A DNA stretch of 64,000 nt, from the NCBI GenBank assembly GCA_020632925.1, contig JACKER010000007.1:62001-126000 (forward strand), in the 5' to 3' direction. A model generated the notes under the pieces. The model was not told the DNA's origin, ran no database searches, and worked only from the letters and a program-made list of their open reading frames with translations. Numbering within the stretch: the first letter of the stretch is position 1; each line of letters opens with the position of its first letter. This document shows, piece after piece, positions 46,903-55,196 of this stretch. The translations under genes and the position numbers were made by a program. The DNA comes from Alphaproteobacteria bacterium (GTDB lineage: Bacteria; Myxococcota_A; UBA796; GCA-2862545).

Positions 46903-48377
46903 TGGGCGGCACCCGGGGGGCGCGGGGTCGAGGCGCGGACCGCGGCGACCTCCTCCGGCGTGACGGGATCGCCCGGATTGCCCCAGGCGCCGCGGACGTA
47001 GGTGAGGATGTTGGCCACCTCGTCGTCGTTGAGCTGGCTCATCGGCGGCATGACGGAGTCGTAGCTCTTCCCGTTCACCGTGACCTTCCCGGACAGGCCG
47101 TTCACCACGATGCCGATGGCGCGCTTCTTGTCGGCCATGAGGAAGTCGCTGCCGGCGAGCGGCGGGAACACGCCCTCGAGGCCCTTGCCGTCGGCCTGGT
47201 GGCAGGTCGAGCAGGTGCCCTGGAACAGCGCCTCGCCCGCCTTCGCCCGCTGAGCCGGCGTGGCGGCGTCCCCGGAGGCTGCCGCGACCGCCTGGCCCGA
47301 CGCCGGGACCGCCTTGTCCGCGAGGTAGACCGAGTCGACCTCCTTCCCGGAGTAGACCGGCTTGAGGTCCGGGCCCTCGACCTTGAGCATCCCGATGGCG
47401 CCCTTGTTGAACGCGCGGAACAGGGAGTGGTCGACCAGGATGTAGGTGCCCGGGACCTCGACCGTGAACTCCACCATCGTGGCGCCGCCCGCCGGAACCA
47501 TCGTGGTCTGGACGTTCTCCTGCACGTGGCTGCCGGCCTCGGGCCACACGCGGTCGAAGATCTCGCCGATGACGTGGAAGGAGGAGGTGACGTTGGGGCC
47601 ACCGACGCCGAAGTAGATGCGCACGGTCTCGCCCGTCTTCGCCTGCAGGGCCTTGTCGCCGACGAGCGCACCCTCGGAGCCGTTGAAGAGGACGTAGGTC
47701 GGCTCCTCGTCGATGGCCTTCTGCATGTCGAAGGGCTGCAGCCCCTTCTCGCGGTACTTGCCGACGGTGTAGAAGTCGCCCTGCATCACGTAGAACTCGC
47801 GGTCCACCTCCGGCAGCCCCTCGGGCGGCTCCACGAGGATGAGGCCGTACATGCCGTTCGCGACGTGCATCCCGACCGGTGCCGTGGCGCAGTGGTAGAC
47901 GAACAGGCCCGGGTTGAGCGCCTTGAACGAGAACTGCGACTCGTGGCCGGGCGCGGTGAACGAGCTGGCCGCGCCGCCGCCGGGTCCGGTGACCGCGTGC
48001 AGGTCGATGTTGTGCGGCATCTTGTTGTCGGGGTGGTTCTTGAGGTGGAACTCGACCGTATCGCCCTGGCGGATGCGGATGAACGAGCCGGGCACGTCAC
48101 CGCCGAAGGTCCAGAACACGTAGTCGACGCCGTCGCTGATGGGCTCGGTGTGCTCGACGACCTCGAGGTCGACGCGCACCCTGGCGGCGTGGTCGCGGTT
48201 CACCGGGGGCGGGACCTCGGGCGCCTGGGTGAGGACGGCGTGGATGACGTCGCCCGTGGGCTCGATCTTCGCGGCCTCCACCGAGGACAGCGGCCTGGGT
48301 GCCGGCGGCGGGGCGGTCGGCGCCGCTTGGGGGCCGGAGCAGGCGAACAGGGCCAGAAGCGGGAGCAGGGTGCGCAT
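46899..48377 (-). CDS. nirK: Copper nitrite reductase fused to a C-terminal cytochrome c domain
   Basis: 492 residues. Reduces nitrite to NO in the periplasm. Type 1 copper ligands H122, C163, H171, M176; type 2 ligands H127, H162, H317; catalytic Asp125 and His268. The C163-H171 loop is one residue shorter than in classical class I enzymes, pointing to class II. A lipobox (LFAC, Cys 13) suggests membrane anchoring. After residue 370 a cytochrome c domain follows with C389STCH393 and 'SVMPPMSQLNDDEV' as the Met-ligand region; it can feed electrons directly to the type 1 copper. Confidence 0.95.
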   Translation of the reverse strand: MRTLLPLLALFACSGPQAAPTAPPPAPRPLSSVEAAKIEPTGDVIHAVLTQAPEVPPPVNRDHAARVRVDLEVVEHTEPISDGVDYVFWTFGGDVPGSFIRIRQGDTVEFHLKNHPDNKMPHNIDLHAVTGPGGGAASSFTAPGHESQFSFKALNPGLFVYHCATAPVGMHVANGMYGLILVEPPEGLPEVDREFYVMQGDFYTVGKYREKGLQPFDMQKAIDEEPTYVLFNGSEGALVGDKALQAKTGETVRIYFGVGGPNVTSSFHVIGEIFDRVWPEAGSHVQENVQTTMVPAGGATMVEFTVEVPGTYILVDHSLFRAFNKGAIGMLKVEGPDLKPVYSGKEVDSVYLADKAVPASGQAVAAASGDAATPAQRAKAGEALFQGTCSTCHQADGKGLEGVFPPLAGSDFLMADKKRAIGIVVNGLSGKVTVNGKSYDSVMPPMSQLNDDEVANILTYVRGAWGNPGDPVTPEEVAAVRASTPRPPGAAH

Positions 48378-48393
48378 GGGAGTCCTCTGGAAA

Positions 48394-48690
48394 TCAGGGG
48401 TCGAAGTCGATCTTCATTCGTACGAGCCGCACGCCACCCGGCGCGGGCATCAGGGTGTCGCGCCACTCCGCGCCATCGAAGGCGTAGCGGACCTGCACAC
48501 CGCGAGCGCCGCCGCGCAGGATCTCGGGGACCCGGGTGGGGTCGTTCTCCGCGAGGGTGGCGAGCTCGCTCGGTCCACCCTTGACGAGCACGTCGAGCAC
48601 GGTGGCGTGGTCGCGCAGGTCGGCGAGCAGCGTGCGCAGGGTGGCGTCGTCCAGCAGACCCTCCTGCAGCTCGGGCAGCTCCGCGCTCAC
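48394..48690 (-). CDS. Small conserved-looking protein between napF-like and nirK
   Basis: 98 residues. No signal or membrane helix. N-terminal helical half ('LPELQEGLLDDATLRTLLADLRDHATVLDVLVKGG') and a C-terminal beta-rich half ('VQVRYAFDGAEWRDTLMPAPGGVRLVRMKIDF'). No Cys. Family not recognised. The GTG start overlaps the stop of the ferredoxin gene (GTGA), and nirK begins 16 bases later, so it is translated as part of the nap-nir operon and may be a dedicated chaperone. Confidence 0.7.
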   Translation of the reverse strand: MSAELPELQEGLLDDATLRTLLADLRDHATVLDVLVKGGPSELATLAENDPTRVPEILRGGARGVQVRYAFDGAEWRDTLMPAPGGVRLVRMKIDFDP

Positions 48691-49049
48691 CGCGTCACCG
48701 GGCGCAGCGCGAGGGCGGGGATGGGGGCCGGGCAGCTCGCCACACACTCGCCGCAGCCGGTGCAACGAGGCGCGCGGACGACGATCTCCCGCCCCTGCTG
48801 GGTGATGGCGCCGGGCTCGGGGCAGCGCTCGAGACAGGTGCCGCACTCGGTCCCGAGGGTGAGCAGGCAGAGGCGCGGTGCGATCACAGCCCTGTTGGGG
48901 ACGTCCCCGTCGGCGGCGCCCCGAGCGTCCATCGCTTCACGAAAGGCCCGGGCGCGAGCTGCGACATCGGGCGGCACCTCGGCGGGCCGGGATGGTGCGT
49001 GCGGCTCGGCGGCGCGGAACAACGTCAGCAGGGCCCGACGGGTGATCAC
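48687..49049 (-). CDS. NapF-like ferredoxin
   Basis: 120 residues. Two cysteine clusters: 'CLLTLGTECGTCLERCPEPGA' (about 77-92) and the classic 'CTGCGECVASCP' (about 105-116), enough for two 4Fe-4S clusters. The first half (ITRRALLTLFR...) resembles the NapF N-terminus. NapF-type proteins are cytoplasmic and help mature NapA. GTG start overlaps the upstream stop within GGTGATCACC. Confidence 0.75.
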   Translation of the reverse strand: MITRRALLTLFRAAEPHAPSRPAEVPPDVAARARAFREAMDARGAADGDVPNRAVIAPRLCLLTLGTECGTCLERCPEPGAITQQGREIVVRAPRCTGCGECVASCPAPIPALALRPVTR

Positions 49050-49810
49050 CGCGCCACCCCCGGTCGCAGGTCGACCTGCGCGGACGCGGCGTGGCACTGC
49101 TCGCAGCTCTGCCGATCGGGGTGCGGGGTCCGCATGGCGGCGCGACCGTTCACGCCGTGGCAGCTGTCGCAGCGCTCGCGCATGGCGGTGCGGTGCGGGA
49201 CCTGCGGCGGCGCGATGGACCATGCCCGCGGCCCCGCCACCGGGGAGGCCAGCCCCACGAAGGCGTTGGGCACGTCGCGCGGATCGGGTTCGAGCTGGGC
49301 GAGCCCCGGCATGGGCGCGGCGTCGACGACGTGGCACTGCGTGCAGCTCGCCAGCTCCCGGTGGCTCATGGGGGTCGCGAGCCGTCCGCGGAACCGCAGC
49401 CCCACGTCGTGGCACGTGAGGCACTCGGCGGCGGAGTCCTGTCGCACGGGGTGCGGGATGCGCGGCGGCGCGCCGTCGAAGGAGCGGAGGCGGGTCCGGT
49501 CGGTCACCGCGAGCGAGGCGGGTCCCGCGTCGGGGACCGGGTCGGTGGGGGACGGGCCCCGCATGGACGCGAGCTCGGCGTCGAAGCCCGCGCTGTCGGC
49601 GCCGCGGGGTGCGTTGCGGAGCTCGGCGTAGGACAGCGCCTTCGGGACCTCGTGCAGCACCGGCGCGCGGTCGGAGACGGGAGGGGCGAAGTCGTAGTCG
49701 GAGCGCGCGGTCCCGGCGAGGAACGCGATGAGCGCGATGCCGGCGATCACTGCCCCCACCATCGGCACCGCCGCGAGCGGGTCGGCGCGGGAGGGGTCGG
49801 CGGTGGTCAC
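49046..49810 (-). CDS. Membrane-anchored tetrahaem cytochrome c, NapB-like
   Basis: 254 residues. One N-terminal membrane helix (about 15-34, 'VPMVGAVIAGIALIAFLAG') and four haem motifs: CLTCH, CTQCH, CDSCH, CEQCH. 'ALSYAELRNAPRGADSAGFDAEL' and 'PPRIPHPVRQDSAAECLTCH' resemble NapB, which normally has two haems and no anchor, so this is an expanded version. It should pass electrons to NapA, encoded just before it. GTG start overlaps the napA stop (GTGA). Confidence 0.8.
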   Translation of the reverse strand: MTTADPSRADPLAAVPMVGAVIAGIALIAFLAGTARSDYDFAPPVSDRAPVLHEVPKALSYAELRNAPRGADSAGFDAELASMRGPSPTDPVPDAGPASLAVTDRTRLRSFDGAPPRIPHPVRQDSAAECLTCHDVGLRFRGRLATPMSHRELASCTQCHVVDAAPMPGLAQLEPDPRDVPNAFVGLASPVAGPRAWSIAPPQVPHRTAMRERCDSCHGVNGRAAMRTPHPDRQSCEQCHAASAQVDLRPGVAR

Positions 49811-52212
49811 GGCGCACCTGCCACGGCGAGGCGGGTGACGCGGACCGCGCACTTCTTGTAGTCGGGCTGCTTGCTGAACGGGTCGTGGGCCTCGAGGGTG
49901 ACCCGGTTGATCAGCATCCGCTCGTCGAAGAACGGGACGAAGACGTAGCCCTGGGGCGGGCGGCCGCGCCCGTCGATCCACACCGGGAGGTCGCAGTGGC
50001 CACGGCGCGACTCGACGCGCACGAGCTCGCCGTTGGAGATGCCCATGCGCTGGGCGTCCTCGCGGTTCAGCTCGACGTAGGAGGCGGGCATGGCGCGACG
50101 CAGCGGCGGGATGCGGCCGGTCATCGTCCCCGTGTGCCAGTGCTCGAGCACGCGCCCGGTGCACAGCCACATGGGGTAGTCCTGGTCGGGGCGCTCGGGC
50201 GGGTACTCGTGCGGGTGGATCCAGACCTGCGCGCGGCCGTCCTCCGTGTTCGAGTGATAGAACTGGATACCCTTGCCCTTCTCGACGTAGGGATCGTCGA
50301 ACTCCGAGAAGCGGAAGCGGGTCTCGCGCCAGCTCCCGTCGGGCTGCTGGACGACGGGCCAGCGCATGCCGTACGCCTTCACGTACTCCTGGTACGGCGC
50401 CAGATCCTTGTGCTTCATCCGGGTGAACTTGCGGTACTCTTCGAACAGGACCTCGTCGACGTTGATGTCGTAGTAGCGGTTCCAGTCCCAGACGGGGACG
50501 TCGCCTGGCATCGCGAACAAGAAGCGTCCGTCCTTGTCCTTCATCCCCGGCATTCCCCGGCGGAACAGCTCGTGGGCGACGGCGATGGTCTGCCAGCAGT
50601 CGTCGCGGGCCTGGCCCGGAGGCTTCACCTGCCGGAACCACTGCTGGGTGCGGCGCTCGGAGTTCCCGAAGACCCCGTTCTTCTCGACCCACATGGCGGA
50701 CGGCAACACCAGGTCGGCCTCGACGGTGGTGGCGGTCGGGTAGACGTCGCTGACGATCAGGAACTTGTCGGGGTCCTTCCGACTGGGGTCGAACAGGGCG
50801 TTGCGGTTGGGCAGCGTCTGACCGGGATTGGTGACCTGGACCCAGATCGTGTGGATGTCGCCGCCGTCGGCCTTCGGCTTGCTGAACTGCTCCCACATCT
50901 TCACGGTGTGGTAGCCGGGCTTGGCGTTCACGCGGCCGGCGGGGACGTTCCAGAACTCTTCGGACTGTTGGCGGTGCTTGTCGTTCGCGACGACGCGCCC
51001 GCCGGGCAGAGCGTGGGCGAGCGTGCCGACCTCGCGGACCGTACCGCAGGCCGACGGCTGACCGGTGAGGCTGGTCGGGGCGTCGCCGGGCTTGCCGAAG
51101 TGCCCCGAGAGCAGGTGCACGGCGTGGACCAGGCTGTTGATGGCCGTGCCCCGCGTGTGCTGGTTCATCCCCATGCACCACAGGCTCGTGATCTTGAGGT
51201 CCCGCCGGCCGAACAGGTCGCCGAGCATGCGGATGTCGCGGGCCGACACACCGGAGAGCTCCTCGACCTTCTCGGGGGTGTACGCCGCGATGTGGGCCTG
51301 GAACTCCTCCCAGGTCGCCGCCTGGCCCTTCAGCTCGGGCGGGTCCGAGGCCTTGCGGAACGCGAGGTGCTGGTCGAGGAAGGTCTGGTCGTAGGTCCCG
51401 TTCGCGACCAACAGGTGGAGGATGCCGTTGGCGATGGCGAGGTCGCCGTGTGGTTGGAACTCGAGGTAGTGGTCGGCGTGCGCGGTCGACCGGGTCCGGC
51501 GGGTCTGGATGTCGATGAGCGTGACGTTCTCACCGCGCGTCCGGCGGTCGATGATCCGCGAGAACAGCACGGGGTGCATCTCGGCGGGGTTGTTGCCCCA
51601 CAGGATGACGACGTCGGCCTCGTCGAGGTCGGTGTAGCAGCCCGCGGGCTCGTCCACGCCGTAGACCGCGAGGAAGCCGGTCACCGCCGACGCCATGCAG
51701 AGCCGCGCGTTCGGGTCGATGTGGTTGTTCGACAGGCCGCCCTTCATGAACTTCTGGGCCGCGTAGCCTTCGGGGATGGTCCACTGACCCGAGCCGTAGA
51801 ACGCGAAGCCCGCGGGGTCCATCTCCACCCGGTCCGCGATGACCCCGATGGCCTGCTCCCACGAGATGGGCACCAGCTTGCCGTCCTTGCGCAGCAGCGG
51901 CGTCGTCAATCGGTCCTGGCCGTAGAGCGCGAGCCCCACGTGGTATCCCTTGACGCAGAGCAGGCCCTTGTTGACCTCGGCCTCGAGCGCGCCGGCGATG
52001 GCGACGACCTTTCCGTCGCGCGTGCCCACCTGGACGTGGCACCCGGTCCCGCAGAAGCGGCAGGGCGCCTTGTCCCAGTGGACGCCGGGGCCCATGCGGT
52101 CGCGGATGTCCTCGACCGGCGGCGGAGGCGTGGCGGCGCTGCCCGTGGCGGCGGCGGCGGTGGCGGCGGCCATGGCGGCCCCCTTCAGGAACGTGCGGCG
52201 ATCGGGGTTCAC
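49807..52212 (-). CDS. napA: Periplasmic nitrate reductase catalytic subunit
   Basis: 801 residues. Twin-arginine signal 'PDRRTFLKG' (4-11) with an Ala-rich h-region. 4Fe-4S ligands C51, C54, C58, C86; molybdenum ligand Cys172 in 'ARLCMASAVTGF'. Later blocks 'GMNQHTRGTAINSLVHAVHLLSGHFGKPGDAP' and the C-terminal MoCo domain with 'YPMWLCTGRVLEHWHTGTMTGRIP' are typical of NapA. It uses bis-MGD, is folded before Tat export, and reduces nitrate to nitrite. GTG start at 52212 overlaps the napD stop. Confidence 0.95.
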   Translation of the reverse strand: MNPDRRTFLKGAAMAAATAAAATGSAATPPPPVEDIRDRMGPGVHWDKAPCRFCGTGCHVQVGTRDGKVVAIAGALEAEVNKGLLCVKGYHVGLALYGQDRLTTPLLRKDGKLVPISWEQAIGVIADRVEMDPAGFAFYGSGQWTIPEGYAAQKFMKGGLSNNHIDPNARLCMASAVTGFLAVYGVDEPAGCYTDLDEADVVILWGNNPAEMHPVLFSRIIDRRTRGENVTLIDIQTRRTRSTAHADHYLEFQPHGDLAIANGILHLLVANGTYDQTFLDQHLAFRKASDPPELKGQAATWEEFQAHIAAYTPEKVEELSGVSARDIRMLGDLFGRRDLKITSLWCMGMNQHTRGTAINSLVHAVHLLSGHFGKPGDAPTSLTGQPSACGTVREVGTLAHALPGGRVVANDKHRQQSEEFWNVPAGRVNAKPGYHTVKMWEQFSKPKADGGDIHTIWVQVTNPGQTLPNRNALFDPSRKDPDKFLIVSDVYPTATTVEADLVLPSAMWVEKNGVFGNSERRTQQWFRQVKPPGQARDDCWQTIAVAHELFRRGMPGMKDKDGRFLFAMPGDVPVWDWNRYYDINVDEVLFEEYRKFTRMKHKDLAPYQEYVKAYGMRWPVVQQPDGSWRETRFRFSEFDDPYVEKGKGIQFYHSNTEDGRAQVWIHPHEYPPERPDQDYPMWLCTGRVLEHWHTGTMTGRIPPLRRAMPASYVELNREDAQRMGISNGELVRVESRRGHCDLPVWIDGRGRPPQGYVFVPFFDERMLINRVTLEAHDPFSKQPDYKKCAVRVTRLAVAGAP

Positions 52213-52445
52213 GGTGACACCTCGACGAGGTCGGAGTGGTCGACGAAGGCGACGAAGACGGCGTGGACGTGGGGCGAGGCCTCGAGCTGCTCGAGCAGCT
52301 GACGATCCTCGCGACGGTGGTCGGTGACCACGACGATGGGGAGCTTGTCGCCGTTGCGCTCCCCCACGGTGATGCGCGGGTCGTCGAGCTCGGTGGGCGG
52401 CTCGAGACCGGGACGGAGGTGGAGCACGGCGCCGACGACGGGCAT
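52209..52445 (-). CDS. napD: NapD-type Tat chaperone
   Basis: 78 residues. Short ferredoxin-like-fold protein: 'VVGAVLHLRPGLEP', 'ITVGERNGDKLPIVVVTDHRREDRQLLEQLEASPHVHAVFVAFVDHSD'. NapD binds the NapA twin-arginine signal and delays export until the cofactor is in place. Position directly before napA and the four-base overlaps on both sides (TGATG and GTGA) strengthen a call that the short sequence alone would make only moderate. Confidence 0.85.
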   Translation of the reverse strand: MPVVGAVLHLRPGLEPPTELDDPRITVGERNGDKLPIVVVTDHRREDRQLLEQLEASPHVHAVFVAFVDHSDLVEVSP

Positions 52446-53722
52446 CAGGACCTCCGCTCGTGGTGCATGCGGCCGGTGAACACCGCGATCGCGACCTTGA
52501 GGCCGAGGGTGTAGATCATGATGCCGAGCGCCCAGATCCCGAGCGACACCTTCCACTCGAGCTGATTGGGGACGTACTCGACGATCTCGTGCAGCGTGCT
52601 CGGGACGAAGCCGGGGACGATCAGCCCCAGCCCCTTCTCGATCCAGATGCCGAACAAGGTCAGGAGGCAGGCGACGTCGATGCGCGCGAGGTTCTTCACC
52701 GGGTCCGAGAACAGCAGCAGCAGCGCGGCGGTCACGTCCATCGCGAGCGCGGACCAGATCCACGGGACCAGGGCGTGCTTGCCGTGCAGCCCGAACCACA
52801 GGTAGGTCGCCGCCGCCGTGTGGGAGCCGCCAGTGTACAGCTCGGTGAAGACCTCGGCGAAGAGCATGAACAGGTTGAGGACGGCGGTGACCCGGAGCAC
52901 GCCGATCAGCGTACGGATGGGCGCGTCTCCGACGTGGAAGTCGGTCAGTCGGCGGATGGCCTGCAGCGCGAGCACGATGAACGCGGGGCCGGTGACGAAG
53001 GCCGACGCGATGAAGCGCGGTGCGAGGATGGCGCTGTTCCAGAAGGGACGGCTCCCGAGCCCGCTGTAGAGGAACGCCGTCACCGTGTGGATGGAGACCG
53101 CCCACACGATGGAGAGGAACACGAACGGGAGGTACCAGCGCGGATTCGGTCGCAGGCCGAGGAAGCGGGTGTACAGCAGGTACCCGACGACGTGCAGGTT
53201 GATCAGGAAGTACCCGCTCAACACGATGACGTCCCAGGTGAGCATGGACACGGGCCAGTTGAAGCGGCCGATGTAGGGCAGGAAGTGCCAGAGCCGGTCT
53301 GGGCGTCCGATGTCGACGTTGACGAAGGAGAGGGCGACGGCGACGGCCGCGACCGCCAGGATCTCGCCGACGATCACGACGTCGTGCATGTCGCGGTCTT
53401 TGTACAGGTAGGCCGGGATCACCATCATCACCGCGCCGGCGGCGATGCCGACCGCGTAGGTGAAGTTGCCGATGTACATGCCCCACGAGACATGATCGGT
53501 CATCGCGGTCGCGCCCTGGCCCTGGACGAGCTGGTGCGCGAAGGCGTTGACGCCGACCAGCCAGACGGCCGTGAGCACGGTCATCCAGACGTAGAACAGG
53601 GGACCGCCGTCGGTGGCGACCTTCAGCGCGCGCCAGAGGAACTCCGGGTACGAGGTGACGTACTCGGTGGGCTCGACCGCGGGCGTGTCGCGGCGGCTCT
53701 CGGTGTCGGGGAGGGTGGACAT
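52445..53722 (-). CDS. NrfD/DsrP/HybB-type membrane quinol-oxidising subunit
   Basis: 425 residues with about ten membrane helices. 'HVSWGMYIGNFTYAVGIAAGAVMMVIPAYLYKDRDMHD', 'DIGRPDRLWHFLPYIGRFNWPVSMLTWDVIVLSGYFLINL' are typical of the NrfD family, which carries quinol electrons to a partner Fe-S protein. With the upstream Fe-S and tetrahaem proteins it makes a DsrJOP- or Qrc-like module that appears to replace NapC or NapGH as electron source for NapA. Starts 3 bases after the Fe-S gene. Confidence 0.88.
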   Translation of the reverse strand: MSTLPDTESRRDTPAVEPTEYVTSYPEFLWRALKVATDGGPLFYVWMTVLTAVWLVGVNAFAHQLVQGQGATAMTDHVSWGMYIGNFTYAVGIAAGAVMMVIPAYLYKDRDMHDVVIVGEILAVAAVAVALSFVNVDIGRPDRLWHFLPYIGRFNWPVSMLTWDVIVLSGYFLINLHVVGYLLYTRFLGLRPNPRWYLPFVFLSIVWAVSIHTVTAFLYSGLGSRPFWNSAILAPRFIASAFVTGPAFIVLALQAIRRLTDFHVGDAPIRTLIGVLRVTAVLNLFMLFAEVFTELYTGGSHTAAATYLWFGLHGKHALVPWIWSALAMDVTAALLLLFSDPVKNLARIDVACLLTLFGIWIEKGLGLIVPGFVPSTLHEIVEYVPNQLEWKVSLGIWALGIMIYTLGLKVAIAVFTGRMHHERRS

Positions 53723-53725
53723 GGA

Positions 53726-54637
53726 TCACACGTCGAAGAAGTAGAAGAAGCGAGGTTGCGTGCCGGCGTCCTCCTTGAGGACGAACACGCGCTTGTTCTC
53801 GAGCACCCAGCGGATCTCGGAGTCCGGGTCGGCGAGGTTCCCGAACACCCGCGCGCCGGTGGGGCAGGCCTCGAGACAGGCGGGCAGGCGCCCCTTGCGC
53901 GTTCGGTGGAGGCAGAAGGTACACTTCTCCATGACGCCCTGGGGCCGGATCCGATTGGAGAGGTACGCCTGGTCCGGGTTGATCTCGTCCGCCGGGATCT
54001 CGGGCTTCGTCCAGTTGAAGCGCCGCGCGTGGTAGGGACAGGCGGCTTCGCAGTAGCGGCAGCCGATGCACCAGTCGTAGTCGACGACGACGATGCCGTC
54101 GGGCTCCTTCCACGTCGCCTCGATCGGGCAGACCTTCACGCAGGGCGCGTTGTCGCACTGGTGGCACTGGACCGGCATGTAGTACTTGCCGGGCTGCGGC
54201 ACGGGGTGGTCGTAGTTCGGGTTGCCATGCGCCAGATCGAGGCTTCCCTGGGTCATCTCCAGGACGCGGATGTAGCTGTTGTTGGTCCGCCGGTCGTGGT
54301 TGTTCTCCTGGTGGCAGGCCTCGGCGCACTTTCGGCAGCCGATGCAGATGGAGAGGTTCAGCGCGTAGGCGAACTGCACGCCCGGGATGGGGCGTACGTC
54401 CTGGATCTGGACCTCGCGGCCGTACTCGTCGGCGGTCTTCTGCTCGTGGCGGCGGAGGATGTCGTTCATCTCCTCCTTCGAGAGCTCCTTGTAGTGTTTC
54501 TGGAGGAAGCCATCGACCGACAGGCCGTCCACCCACTCGGTGACGGGCGCCACGGCACGGGCGAAGGCAGCGGCGCCGAGCGTGACCGCTCCTGCCTTCA
54601 GGACGTTCCTGCGGTCCGGATCGTCAGAGGTGGTCAT
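53726..54637 (-). CDS. Tat-exported four-cluster ferredoxin (NrfC/DsrO/HybA-type)
   Basis: 303 residues. Twin-arginine-type signal 'RRNVLKAGAVTLGAAAFA' (9-26), placing it on the periplasmic side. Cys groups: 'CIGCRKCAEACH', 'CHQCDNAPCVKVCP', 'CIGCRYCEAACP' and 'CTFCLHRTRKGRLPACLEACP', enough for four 4Fe-4S clusters. It links the NrfD-like membrane protein to the cytochromes. The start overlaps the end of the tetrahaem gene by 14 bases. Confidence 0.9.
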   Translation of the reverse strand: MTTSDDPDRRNVLKAGAVTLGAAAFARAVAPVTEWVDGLSVDGFLQKHYKELSKEEMNDILRRHEQKTADEYGREVQIQDVRPIPGVQFAYALNLSICIGCRKCAEACHQENNHDRRTNNSYIRVLEMTQGSLDLAHGNPNYDHPVPQPGKYYMPVQCHQCDNAPCVKVCPIEATWKEPDGIVVVDYDWCIGCRYCEAACPYHARRFNWTKPEIPADEINPDQAYLSNRIRPQGVMEKCTFCLHRTRKGRLPACLEACPTGARVFGNLADPDSEIRWVLENKRVFVLKEDAGTQPRFFYFFDV

Positions 54638-55196
54638 GGGGAGGCTCCAGGTAGCGGTCGTGCGGCGGGAGCACCGGGCTCACCACTGGGATCGCCGGAT
54701 CGTGGGGGGCGTGGCACACCACACAGTGGTTGCGGGTCCGTGGGCCCTGGCGCAGGTCCCAGTACCCGTTCATCCCGCCGTGGGCGCCGTGCTGGTAGTT
54801 GGTGTACTGCTTGCCGTGGCACTGCGCGCACAGCTGGATGGCGGCGCCCATCTCGATGGAGGTCCCGTCCGCGAGGTGGAGGCGCGTCCGGTCCGCGGGG
54901 TCGTGACAGTGGTCACAGGTGTTGTTGCCGTGGCGCAGGCTGACGCCCGTGTGGAAGGGTTCCCCCGGCGTGGCGGCCCAGGCCTGCGACGGATCGGGTC
55001 CGTGGCAGGTGGCACAGCCCACACCGATGGGGGTCCCGTGCACGTCGGTACGCGAGGTGTCGACGACGCCGAGGGTGGTTGGCGCCACGATCGTCGTCGC
55101 GTACGTGGGCGGACCTTCGATCGGCGCAGCGAAGGCTCGATCGGGGTCGCTGAAGCCCCGGTCGCACGCGACCAGCAGGAGCAGGGCGGGGGACAT
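54624..55196 (-). CDS. Tetrahaem cytochrome c lipoprotein
   Basis: 190 residues. MSPALLLLVACDRG carries a lipobox (LVAC, Cys 11). Four haem motifs: CATCH, CDHCH, CAQCH and CVVCH, with extra His ('HTGVSLRHGNN', 'YQHGAHGG') for bis-His ligation. Likely passes electrons from the Fe-S/NrfD module toward the NapAB proteins or soluble carriers. The ATG shares its A with the porin stop (TGATG). Confidence 0.85.
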   Translation of the reverse strand: MSPALLLLVACDRGFSDPDRAFAAPIEGPPTYATTIVAPTTLGVVDTSRTDVHGTPIGVGCATCHGPDPSQAWAATPGEPFHTGVSLRHGNNTCDHCHDPADRTRLHLADGTSIEMGAAIQLCAQCHGKQYTNYQHGAHGGMNGYWDLRQGPRTRNHCVVCHAPHDPAIPVVSPVLPPHDRYLEPPHDHL

